Shown: one piece after another, positions 1-6,927 of the stretch
How positions within the stretch are numbered: the first letter of the stretch is position 1
Layout: every line of letters begins with the position of its first letter
From: SHLQ01 sp964610745
Lineage (GTDB): Bacteria > Actinomycetota > Acidimicrobiia > Acidimicrobiales > SHLQ01
DNA: 11,976 nt
Reading direction: 5' to 3'
Assembly: GCA_964610745.1 (NCBI GenBank)
Contig: CAZSYL010000080.1
Location: forward strand, 1 to 11,976
Made by a program: the position numbers and the translations under genes
Notes under the pieces: generated by a model
The model's database searches: none
Told to the model about the DNA's origin: nothing
What the model saw: only the letters and a program-made list of their open reading frames with translations

Positions 1-2
1 CC

Positions 3-2429
3 GAGCCACGCCGCGCGCACATGTTCGCAAGCATCGCCCGAGTAGGGGCGTTCGCCATTCTGGCGCTCCTGGTGTTGATCACCGTGGTTCTGCCGTACTG
101 GTTGTGGAGCTCGTCGGATCCGATCTCTCAGGTGCCCATCCCACATGGCAGCCGCGCCAACTTCCTGGTGGAGCGCAATATCGGCCTGGTCTTCTTCGTG
201 ATCCCGTGGGGGATGCTCGCGTTCATGTACGTCCGCGCGATCGGCAGGGGTCTTCGGGCACGCACTTGGCCGCTCGCGCTGTCGATTCTGTTGCTGTCAC
301 TACTGGGAACGGGGGGAACTACGCCGATCCCTCGGCTGGTCCTTCGTGGAGCGTTCGACATATTGACCCTCGACCGGTTCACGTTCTGGGCCACCATCGC
401 AATCCTCCCGCTCGCGGGTGGCGTTGTCGTCGACCTGCTCGCCGAGGCGGCGCAACGACGCAACATACGAGTCGGTGTCACCGTGTTTGCCATAGGCGTG
501 ATCGCTGCATTCGTGTTCACCGCAAACCTCAGCGAGTTCCGTCCGCTGCAACCCGACTCCATCGACGCTGCACCGATTGCGGAGTTCATGGAGAAAGACC
601 AGCACGACCGCTGGCGATATCTCACTTTGGGATTTGGCGATCAGATGGCCTGGGTGAGCGCGCAGACCACCGCCACCACGGTCGACGGCAACTACCACTC
701 GGCCCGCCGCCTTCCCGAGTTGGTCAGCCGCCCGGTCGAGCGACTCGAAGGAGCCAAGTTTCGTGGTCTTCCTGGCTTGGGGTCGCTGCAACAGTTCGTG
801 ACCACCCCCGAGCGCTACAACCTAAAGTTCGTCTTCTCGAACGACACCTTCTACGACCCGCTCCTCTTCGCAAGCGGTTGGCACCGAGTCGACACGCTGA
901 TCAATGGCGTGGTGGTGTGGGAACGCGCTGATGTAACACCGCTGCCCGACACTCTGCCCATAATCGAAGTTCCCAGATGGCAGCGACTGATGTGGGGCCT
1001 CTTGCCGATGACGGCCGTCGCCACTGCCGCGTTGCTGAACGCGTTAGTAGCGCTCGGCGCGATCGAGATGACGGGCGCTCGTTCGGGACGGATTGCGGTG
1101 ATGGCCTATCCGTCGGTGAGCCGGATCCGAAGCCGTCTGATCATTCCAGCGAAGCTCGGTCAGCTCGCCGTGGCGGTCACCATCGCTGCCTTGTCGGTGG
1201 GCATCGGTGTGTCCCTACTGCCGAGCACCTCGTCGACACAGGCCGAGAACGAGGTGTACGACTTCTACGACGACGTCGACTTCGGACGCACCGAGCAGGC
1301 GTGGGCCCGCCTCGACCCGATCACCCGACCAACCATGGAGCAGTACCTGTTGGAGCGATCGGTTCGCGACGGTCTGGTCGATGGGTACGCCAAGCTCGAC
1401 ACCCTCGAGATTCTCGACAGTCGGATCGCGGGCGGCGCCGGCGAGGTCGATGTTCGGGCCAGCTACGTCACGTCACTCACGTCGTGGACCGTCGAGCAAA
1501 CCCACGTCGTCGTCGACCGTGATGGCCAGTGGTACCTGCGTCACGAGGCCGCCGAGAACGCCGTGCCCGTTGAGCAGTTCGCTCGCCAGACCGTTGTCGA
1601 CTACGTCGATCACGGACGCCGAGCCGTAACCACCGAGACCAGCGACTACGGCGACGTGCTCGACCGTCCCCGGATTGCGGTGCTCGACAGTTCGCTGGTG
1701 AAGGAGGACGACAGCTGGTTCGTGGTTGGTCAGATCACCAACCTCGACATCGATCCGGCCGACATCACCGTCACCGGTCGCCTGCGAGACGAGGACGGCG
1801 TCGAGCTGGCCGAGTATCAGGCCGGTATCGGTACCGTGCACAAGGTGCTCCCCGGTGAGACCGTGCCGTTCCGGGTGTCGTTCGAAGGTGTGGTTGGCGT
1901 CGCTGACAGCGACGCCGTCGACGAGAGCTCGGGTGTGTTCGATCCTGACAACGTCGTGCAGTTGGTTCTCGATGACGAAGTGGCCAGTTATGAAGTTGAG
2001 GCCAAGGCTCTGGTGACTGGACGAAACCTCGAGCGCCTCGCGGTCGAAGACGTGCAGATCTCGGCCGCAGATACGGACGGTCAACGCATGGTGTTAGCCA
2101 CAATTGCCAACCCCAGCACCGACAACGCCACGCTTCCGCTCGTCGTTGTCACGTACCTCGACGGCCGAGGCGAGGTGCTCTGGGTCGACGCAACCCCGAT
2201 GTCGACCGCGGTGCGCTCGCAACGTGAACGCCAGGTGGAGATCGACCTCGTCGACATCGCCGCCTTTGAGACCGTCGACGTTCCCGTCGAGCGATACGAC
2301 AACGGCCTGCTGGTCGGTGACGAATCGGCATTCGCCTCGTCGGCAACTATCCAGATGCCCATCGATGCGAACTCACCAGTGGCAGCGCTGCGGGTCACCG
2401 TTATCACCTTCGAACGGGAGATGGATTAA
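3..2429 (+). CDS. Polytopic membrane protein (PTPS-related-like) with extracytoplasmic NTF2-like and FxLYD-like domains, 5' partial
   Basis: The frame is open to the left edge, so the true start probably lies outside the window; the first in-window ATG is at 21. Numbering from that ATG, hydrophobic segments lie near residues 7-30, 53-73, 83-98, 121-142, 150-169, 325-349 and 378-400. Residues 171-320 form a non-membrane block with an NYHSARRLPEL stretch. This resembles the large glycosyltransferase-like membrane proteins annotated as 6-pyruvoyl-tetrahydropterin-synthase-related, but that is a resemblance only. After the last membrane helix, residues 408-510 look NTF2-like, with an early Tyr/Phe-rich helix and a terminal DRDGQWYLRHE strand. 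Two beta-rich units follow (about 552-665 and 675-800). The first, with its WFVVGQITNLD and LRDEDGVELAEY strands, fits an FxLYD-type domain. The stop overlaps the next start (TAATG). A role in envelope polysaccharide or glycoprotein assembly is inferred; the exact function is not recognised. Confidence 0.7.
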   Translation, partial: EPRRAHMFASIARVGAFAILALLVLITVVLPYWLWSSSDPISQVPIPHGSRANFLVERNIGLVFFVIPWGMLAFMYVRAIGRGLRARTWPLALSILLLSLLGTGGTTPIPRLVLRGAFDILTLDRFTFWATIAILPLAGGVVVDLLAEAAQRRNIRVGVTVFAIGVIAAFVFTANLSEFRPLQPDSIDAAPIAEFMEKDQHDRWRYLTLGFGDQMAWVSAQTTATTVDGNYHSARRLPELVSRPVERLEGAKFRGLPGLGSLQQFVTTPERYNLKFVFSNDTFYDPLLFASGWHRVDTLINGVVVWERADVTPLPDTLPIIEVPRWQRLMWGLLPMTAVATAALLNALVALGAIEMTGARSGRIAVMAYPSVSRIRSRLIIPAKLGQLAVAVTIAALSVGIGVSLLPSTSSTQAENEVYDFYDDVDFGRTEQAWARLDPITRPTMEQYLLERSVRDGLVDGYAKLDTLEILDSRIAGGAGEVDVRASYVTSLTSWTVEQTHVVVDRDGQWYLRHEAAENAVPVEQFARQTVVDYVDHGRRAVTTETSDYGDVLDRPRIAVLDSSLVKEDDSWFVVGQITNLDIDPADITVTGRLRDEDGVELAEYQAGIGTVHKVLPGETVPFRVSFEGVVGVADSDAVDESSGVFDPDNVVQLVLDDEVASYEVEAKALVTGRNLERLAVEDVQISAADTDGQRMVLATIANPSTDNATLPLVVVTYLDGRGEVLWVDATPMSTAVRSQRERQVEIDLVDIAAFETVDVPVERYDNGLLVGDESAFASSATIQMPIDANSPVAALRVTVITFEREMD

Positions 2430-3658
2430 TGCCCGGCCCCTTCGGTTTCGCTCGACGTATCGGCGTGGTGTTCGCTATGGCGTTGGTTGTCACCACCGGC
2501 GGTATCGCCGCCGAGATGATCATGAACGAACCCGACGAGCAGACGCTCGTGTCAGTGGACGCACTGAGCGTCCCTGACGCCATCAACGCTGGCGACACCG
2601 TCATGATCGAAGCCACAAGCGCGTCGGTCGGCGGTGTGGCCGAGGTGCTCGTGCACGGGGCGTACGCCACACTGCGCTTCGAGATGGTGGTGGCCAATGG
2701 CGAAGGCCAGCTAATGCTCCCTGCCGCGGTGACCCAACACGCCGGTGTCGTGACCATCGAGTCCGGTGGGCAGGTCAAGGCCATTGAGATTCTGCCCGGC
2801 GAAGTGGCCACGTTGGTTGCGCCACTCGTAGGCCCTCGCACCGTCGTCGCCAACGGTGCCGACCAAACCCTGGCTGTGTTGTTGCCCACCGACCGCTTCG
2901 GCAATCAGGTCGCTGATGGAACCGACACGAACATCATTTGGGAACAACCCGGCAATGTCGACTCCACCGCCGCTCCCCAAACTACCGACGGTATGGCCTG
3001 GGCGCTGATTCCGTCGGGCGAACTCGCCGGGCAAACCATGGTCCGTGCCATCGCCGAATCGACGACTGAAACCAGAGAGACAGTGCGAGCAGCGGCGGTA
3101 CGCATCGATGAAGTCCCCGGTGTTGTCAGCGGCATCACATTGGAGGCTGCGACAACGGCTGCCCTCGCCGATGGCCGCTCGGTCGTGGCACTCCATACCG
3201 GCGAACTCACCGACCGCTTCGGCAACATCCTCGCCGATGGCACGCTCGCTCAGTTCATCTTCGACGGACCATCAGGCACCGGCGCTGTGACAGGCACAGT
3301 CCAGAACGGTGCTGTACATATCGAGCTGACCGCCCCGACGCTTCCCGGAACAGTCATCGGCCACCTCAACATCCACGGGGTAGTCAGTAACGACGTCGTC
3401 ATCGATTACTCGAGCGCAATCGCCGGGTTCGACGTTCGGTTGGAGTTCATTGGCCAAGATGCCGTCCTTCGAGTTGATGGTGCGCTCGACCCATCGGGCG
3501 CCTTCGTAGCCGACGGCACCGAAGTGACCTGGGGTGATCACCGAGCCAGCCTTCGACGCGGTAGCACCGAGATCTGGGTCCCGGCGCCCCTCGTCGACGC
3601 CAACGCGACGGTCGACATCCTCGGCCTCACTCAACAGACCGAAACGAGCACGCAATGA
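2429..3658 (+). CDS. Exported protein with invasin-like (Big_1-like) Ig repeats
   Basis: This 409-aa protein begins with a short basic stretch (FARR) and a hydrophobic segment (residues 10-28), consistent with a signal peptide or N-terminal anchor. The rest is beta-strand-rich and has no further membrane helix. Two units carry the same turn motif, TDRFGNQVADGT (154-165) and TDRFGNILADGT (261-272). Each is preceded by a Gly-Ala-Asp or Ala-Asp-Gly segment and an alternating hydrophobic strand, typical of bacterial Ig-like domains of the invasin/intimin type. A third, degenerate copy (SGAFVADGT) lies at 356-364. The protein has no cysteine. The start codon overlaps the previous stop by one base, and GGGAG at 2416-2420 gives a well-spaced ribosome binding site. 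Its 3' end overlaps the next gene by ATGA, so the three genes are probably co-translated. It is likely an adhesive or structural surface protein. Confidence 0.72.
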   Translation: MPGPFGFARRIGVVFAMALVVTTGGIAAEMIMNEPDEQTLVSVDALSVPDAINAGDTVMIEATSASVGGVAEVLVHGAYATLRFEMVVANGEGQLMLPAAVTQHAGVVTIESGGQVKAIEILPGEVATLVAPLVGPRTVVANGADQTLAVLLPTDRFGNQVADGTDTNIIWEQPGNVDSTAAPQTTDGMAWALIPSGELAGQTMVRAIAESTTETRETVRAAAVRIDEVPGVVSGITLEAATTAALADGRSVVALHTGELTDRFGNILADGTLAQFIFDGPSGTGAVTGTVQNGAVHIELTAPTLPGTVIGHLNIHGVVSNDVVIDYSSAIAGFDVRLEFIGQDAVLRVDGALDPSGAFVADGTEVTWGDHRASLRRGSTEIWVPAPLVDANATVDILGLTQQTETSTQ

Positions 3659-4191
3659 CCATCCGACACAAGTCGTTCCTTCTCGCAATTCTTGCCCTGT
3701 CTGGCTTGCTCGCACTGGGCGCCGGAGTTCGCCTTGTGGTGGCATCGGGTCAAGGTGCTGGCTTCAGCAACGTCTTCAACGAGCCCACCACCGCTGTATC
3801 GACCGATGCCGACATCACGTGGTCGGTGGGCGAGCCACTGCTGCGCCCCCTCGAACCACAAACGATCGAAGCGGTCGAGTTCGCCTGGGTCCGTTCGCTT
3901 CAGGCCGCCGAACGCGCCGCAGCTGGCGACGCGAGTGGTGTAGACGTCTGGTTCGCTGGCCCCGCTAAAGAACAGGTGCTCGAAATCGTCGCCACCGGCG
4001 CCGTCGCAGAAACCACCGATTGGCAAACGCACGACTTCGAGCCGCACTTCTACAGCATCGACGGCCAGATCCTCGTCGCATACATCAACCGAGCAACAGC
4101 CCGCGGCGAGGCCGACACCGTCCGCGCAGTCTTCATCCTCCGCGACGGCAACTGGCGAGTAGAACACCTGACCCGGGTAGTTGCGGCTTAG
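3655..4191 (+). CDS. Small exported NTF2-like protein, function unknown
   Basis: This 178-aa protein has a basic N-terminus (TIRHK) and a hydrophobic stretch (residues 8-30) that serves as a signal peptide or membrane anchor. After a low-complexity linker, residues 68-175 contain an alpha helix (IEAVEFAWVRSLQAAERAAAG) followed by beta strands ending in VFILRDGNWRVEHLTRV. This is the usual order of an NTF2-like (SnoaL-like or IMS-like) cone fold. A similar fold is suspected in residues 408-510 of the first gene, which makes a joint extracytoplasmic function plausible. The start overlaps the previous stop (ATGA). Its stop codon lies inside the first copy of the 69-bp direct repeat and overlaps the stop of the minus-strand small ORF, so the two genes converge stop on stop. 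No catalytic residues are recognised. Confidence 0.62.
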   Translation: MTIRHKSFLLAILALSGLLALGAGVRLVVASGQGAGFSNVFNEPTTAVSTDADITWSVGEPLLRPLEPQTIEAVEFAWVRSLQAAERAAAGDASGVDVWFAGPAKEQVLEIVATGAVAETTDWQTHDFEPHFYSIDGQILVAYINRATARGEADTVRAVFILRDGNWRVEHLTRVVAA

Positions 4192-4250
4192 TCAGCTCGA
4201 CCATCCCAGCGGTCTCGCTTGGCTTTGTTTTCGGCGCCGTTGATCATTTG
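4182..4250. repeat. 69-bp direct repeat, copy 1
   Basis: Positions 4182-4250 match 11882-11950 in the same orientation, with three mismatches (4192, 4200 and 4210) and 40 identical bases from 4211 to 4250. The copies are exactly 7,700 bp apart. On the minus strand both copies read in frame as the C-terminus of a small ORF that ends at the same TAA. Similarity stops abruptly at 4250/11950. Confidence 0.9.
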
Positions 4251-4328
4251 TTCGATTCCCAACATCTTGAACTGATCTTGAGGTAGCCCACCGGCCGTCT
4301 TGATGTTCGGACCCGAAATCTGGGTCAT
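4188..4328 (-). CDS. Small ORF (46 aa) with repeated C-terminal peptide, hypothetical
   Basis: The minus strand has an ATG at 4328-4326 and a TAA at 4190-4188. It encodes 46 charged, hydrophilic residues beginning MTQISGPNIKTAGGLPQDQF and ending QMINGAENKAKRDRWDGRAD. An in-frame TAG lies just upstream of the ATG, so this start is forced unless an internal ATG is used. AAGGTGA on the minus strand is a possible ribosome binding site, but its spacing of about 14 bases is long. The C-terminal 20 codons recur almost base for base in the minus-strand ORF at the right edge of the window. The ORF fills the gap between two plus-strand genes: its stop overlaps the stop of the upstream gene and its start overlaps a possible start (4327) of the glycosyltransferase. 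It has no signal peptide or membrane segment. I do not recognise the family. The conserved reading frame supports coding, but a non-coding repeated element remains possible. Confidence 0.45.
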   Translation of the reverse strand: MTQISGPNIKTAGGLPQDQFKMLGIEQMINGAENKAKRDRWDGRAD

Positions 4329-6255
4329 GAGCTACGAGAACTTCACCTTATGGAAGGCCCAGCCGGTCGCTGACACGCCAGATATCAGCGTCATCATCCC
4401 CGCCTACAACGAGGCCCAACGCATCGTCCCGACGATCGCTGCTATCTCCGCCCACCTCGCCCGGGCGCGAGAGAGCTTCGAGATCATCGTCTCGGACGAC
4501 GGCTCAACCGATGGCACCGTCGCAATGATCCGCCTACTCGGACTGCGCAACGTCCGAGTACTCGACCCCGGCGTGAACCGAGGTAAGGGCGCAGCCGTCA
4601 AGGCTGGCGTGCTCGCCGCATCGGGCCGATACGTCCTCGTGACCGACGCCGACCTCTCCACGCCGATCGCGCATGTTGACGAAATGCTCGCCGAAGCGCG
4701 CTCTGGCATCCCGGTCATCGTCGGCAGCCGGGCACACGCCGAAGCCACCGAGCAGAACCGCTCGGGGTTGCGGCGCACATGCAGCGCAGTGCTCCGAGTC
4801 CTCGTGAAGTGGGTTCTCGGGTCTGCGATCTGCGACACCCAATGCGGGTTCAAACTGTTCGAGCGCCAGGCCGCAGAGGACATCTTCACCTCGCTCAAGA
4901 GCACGGACTTCAGCTTTGACCTCGAAGCGCTTTGGCTGGCCAACCACCTCGGCTACGACGTCCTCGAAGTACCCGTCACCTGGTTCGACGCACCGGGCTC
5001 CACCGTGCGCCCCATCCGAGATGCCGGTTCGTTCGTGCTGCAACTCGTCAAGCTCCGCGTGGCTCGCGCCGGCAAAGTCACCCAACGCAGCGGACGTCCG
5101 ACCCGGTTCGGTGTAGTCACCGCCCTGCCGCCGTCGGACACCACCCTCAACGAATACGGTTTCCACCTCACCCGTCACCTCGCCACCCTCGACGGCGTTG
5201 AGGAGGTCATTGCATTCCACGAGGATGGCGAGGCGCAAACCCCGCCCGGTGTTCGTGGAGTCGAGAGCTGGAAGTTCAACGACCTCACCAACGCTTTGCG
5301 CCTCGTCCGGGCACTGCGTCGGGAACGTCCCGACGCAGTGCTCTTCAACATCCACTTCACCGCATTTGGTACCAAGAAGGTGCCCGCCGCACTCGGGCTA
5401 TTCACTCCAATGCTCGCCCGACTCGCTGGTGTTCCCTCGGTGGTGCTCCTGCACAACCTGGTCGACACCGTCGACCTCGACGCTGCTGGCTTCGGGAGCA
5501 GCTCCACGATCGAACGGATCCTGCGAGGCATCGGCACCGTACTCACCAAGATTGTTCTGCGGGCGAACCGGGTCGTCACCACGATGCCCAACTACGTCGA
5601 GATCCTCCATGACACCTACGGCGCCGACAACGTGTTCCTCACCCCGCACGGCACATTCGACACGACCCACTACAGCAGCTGTGATCCCCTCGATGACGGT
5701 CGTCGCATCCTGGCCTTTGGCAAGTTCGGCACCTATAAACGGCTCGAGAACTTGATCGCTGCCTACCGTCAGCTCACCACCGACCCAGCGTTCGCTGATG
5801 TCGAGCTCGTCATTGGCGGCACCGACAGCCCGAACGCCCCCGGTTACCTCGACGGCATCGCCGCCGACAATCACGATCTCCCAGGCCTTTGCTTCCTTGG
5901 CTACATCGAAGAAGAGGACGTCGAAGGGTTGTTCGAGTCGAGTTCGGTCGTGGTGTTCCCCTACACCTCGACAACCGGTAGCTCCGGGCCGCTACACCAG
6001 GCCGGTGCGTTCGGACGGCCCGTCATCGTCCCCGAAGTCGGCGATTTCATTGGCCTCATCGAAGAAGAAGGTTTCGTCGGGATCCCATTCGATCCGTCCT
6101 CGGTTACATCGCTGCGAGCGGCGATCGAACGCATCTTGTCCGACGACGATCTGCGCGACCAGCAGGCATCGACCAACCATGCGGCAGCGAACAGCCTGCC
6201 GCTTGCCGATATCGCGGCGTGGCATCACCACCACCTCCTCGAAGCCTGCGCCTAA
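4303..6255 (+). CDS. Bifunctional glycosyltransferase: GT2 (dolichyl-phosphate-sugar synthase-like) fused to GT4
   Basis: Two glycosyltransferases lie in one chain of about 650 aa. The N-terminal half is a GT-A/GT2 domain (about residues 28-260) close in style to polyprenyl-phosphate glucosyl/mannosyltransferases. It has ISVIIPAYNEAQ, VSDDGSTDGT, the NRGKGAAVKAG loop, the metal-binding TDADLS (a DxD-type motif), CGFKLF and FDLEALWLA. It lacks the C-terminal membrane helices of GtrB-type enzymes. From about residue 267 a GT-B/GT4 domain follows, with an acceptor-side half and a nucleotide-sugar half containing AFGKFGTYKRLENLI, LVIGGTDS, LGYIEEEDVEGLF and VVFPYTSTTGSSGPLHQAGAFGRPVIV. A TTG at 4300 and ATGs at 4303 and 4327 are all possible starts; none has a good ribosome binding site, and 4303 is chosen by convention. 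It is the first gene of the putative operon. Sugar and acceptor specificity cannot be read from the sequence. Confidence 0.88.
   Translation: MFGPEIWVMSYENFTLWKAQPVADTPDISVIIPAYNEAQRIVPTIAAISAHLARARESFEIIVSDDGSTDGTVAMIRLLGLRNVRVLDPGVNRGKGAAVKAGVLAASGRYVLVTDADLSTPIAHVDEMLAEARSGIPVIVGSRAHAEATEQNRSGLRRTCSAVLRVLVKWVLGSAICDTQCGFKLFERQAAEDIFTSLKSTDFSFDLEALWLANHLGYDVLEVPVTWFDAPGSTVRPIRDAGSFVLQLVKLRVARAGKVTQRSGRPTRFGVVTALPPSDTTLNEYGFHLTRHLATLDGVEEVIAFHEDGEAQTPPGVRGVESWKFNDLTNALRLVRALRRERPDAVLFNIHFTAFGTKKVPAALGLFTPMLARLAGVPSVVLLHNLVDTVDLDAAGFGSSSTIERILRGIGTVLTKIVLRANRVVTTMPNYVEILHDTYGADNVFLTPHGTFDTTHYSSCDPLDDGRRILAFGKFGTYKRLENLIAAYRQLTTDPAFADVELVIGGTDSPNAPGYLDGIAADNHDLPGLCFLGYIEEEDVEGLFESSSVVVFPYTSTTGSSGPLHQAGAFGRPVIVPEVGDFIGLIEEEGFVGIPFDPSSVTSLRAAIERILSDDDLRDQQASTNHAAANSLPLADIAAWHHHHLLEACA
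5311..5341. repeat. Perfect 14-bp inverted repeat inside the glycosyltransferase gene
   Basis: The arms 5311-5324 (GCACTGCGTCGGGA) and 5328-5341 (TCCCGACGCAGTGC) are exact reverse complements around a 3-base loop. In RNA the stem can extend by a G-U and a G-C pair. No T-tract follows, so it does not look like an intrinsic terminator. It lies in the codons for residues ALRRERPDAV of the GT4 half. Confidence 0.85.
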
Positions 6256-6298
6256 CCACTCGTTTCCAAGTTCCACCGATCAGAAAGACAGCAAAGCC

Positions 6299-6646
6299 AT
6301 GAGCCCATCCACTAACCAACAACACTTCAGCGCCACGGCGCCACCGGTCGCCCTGCATCAGACTCGCATCGCTCGCACGATCGAACTGCCGCAGCGGTTC
6401 GACATCCACGCGGACCTCGACGTCCACGCCATGTTCAACGAGCCTGGCACCACGCTGATGATCGACGGCTCGAACGTCGCTTTCGCTGACATGAGTTCGC
6501 TTCAGTCGCTCGTCGATGCCCGGCTGACCGCACTCGGTCGCGAAGGGGACCTCGTCATCGCTCTACCCAGCGACGAGCTCCGGGCCACACTCGAACTCAC
6601 CGGCTTCGATTCGCTCATCCCGGTATTCACCGGAGGTGCCCGATGA
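6299..6646 (+). CDS. STAS-domain protein (anti-anti-sigma-like) with conserved Ser
   Basis: This 115-aa protein has a disordered N-terminal tail (residues 1-25) followed by one STAS domain (about 26-113). The fold signature is visible: IELPQRFDIHADLDVH, then LMIDGSNVAFADMSSLQSLVDAR, LVIALPS, and LELTGFDSLIPVF, the usual ending of SpoIIAA/RsbV relatives. The phosphorylation loop reads D64-M-S66-S. Aligned to DSSG of SpoIIAA, Ser66 sits at the phospho-acceptor position, while the other loop residues deviate. The start is the ATG at 6299, 43 bp after the glycosyltransferase; the reading frame extends further upstream, but only as a shadow of that gene. It overlaps the next STAS gene by ATGA. In classical partner switching such a protein is phosphorylated by an RsbW-type Ser kinase and binds it when dephosphorylated. 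No RsbW or PP2C phosphatase gene is in the window. Confidence 0.82.
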   Translation: MSPSTNQQHFSATAPPVALHQTRIARTIELPQRFDIHADLDVHAMFNEPGTTLMIDGSNVAFADMSSLQSLVDARLTALGREGDLVIALPSDELRATLELTGFDSLIPVFTGGAR

Positions 6647-6927
6647 GTTCGGCACACAATACGTTGACCTTCACTGGGACCATCAGCCCCGATCGTCTGA
6701 ACGGCATCGAAGTTGCGCTCGACGAACTACTCGACCAGCCCCGACCACAGGTAGAGGTTCGCTTCGAGAACGTTGACTCGGCGCACCTCGGCGTTGTGAA
6801 CCTGTTAGTCAAGGCCCGAAGTACTGCCCGAGCTCGACGCGGGGACCTGACAGTCGTCGTGGCCGCAGACAGTCAAGCTCAACGTGTCTTGGCAACGGTC
6901 GGGATCGTCGGGACAATGCGGCCATGA
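6643..6927 (+). CDS. Second STAS-domain protein, phospho-acceptor Ser replaced by Ala
   Basis: This 94-aa protein is a minimal STAS domain. It has strands LTFTGTISPDRLN and VEVRFENVDSAHLGVVNLL, the helix LVKARSTARARRG, strand DLTVVVAADS, and the terminal helix with VGIVGTM. The loop D45-S-A47-H-L-G-V aligns with D-S-S-G-L-G-V of SpoIIAA/RsbV, so Ala47 replaces the phosphorylatable Ser and His48 replaces the Gly. Classical Ser-phosphorylation control is therefore not expected here. The start overlaps the previous STAS gene (ATGA) and the stop overlaps the flippase start (ATGA), so 1:1 translation with its partner is likely. Family assignment is by pattern, and the protein is divergent. It may form a heteromer with the preceding STAS protein or act as a constitutive binding partner. 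Confidence 0.7.
   Translation: MSSAHNTLTFTGTISPDRLNGIEVALDELLDQPRPQVEVRFENVDSAHLGVVNLLVKARSTARARRGDLTVVVAADSQAQRVLATVGIVGTMRP

Noticed and set aside
104..931. Long Arg/Pro/His-rich ORFs on alternative frames and on the minus strand within the first gene
   Set aside because: Low-complexity, Arg-rich translations typical of off-frame reading in GC-rich genes; the plus-strand frame ending at 2429 has membrane segments and domain-like structure.
4192..4302. Promoter or terminator for the glycosyltransferase operon in the gap after 4191
   Set aside because: No convincing -35/-10 pair, hairpin with T-run, or well-placed ribosome binding site could be picked out.
4534..5355. 273-aa minus-strand ORF inside the glycosyltransferase
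   Set aside because: No recognisable domain, and it lies opposite well-conserved GT2 motifs.
5798..6298. Upstream extension of the first STAS ORF to 5798
   Set aside because: This part is a frame-shifted shadow of the glycosyltransferase C-terminus; the ATG at 6299 gives a normal STAS protein.
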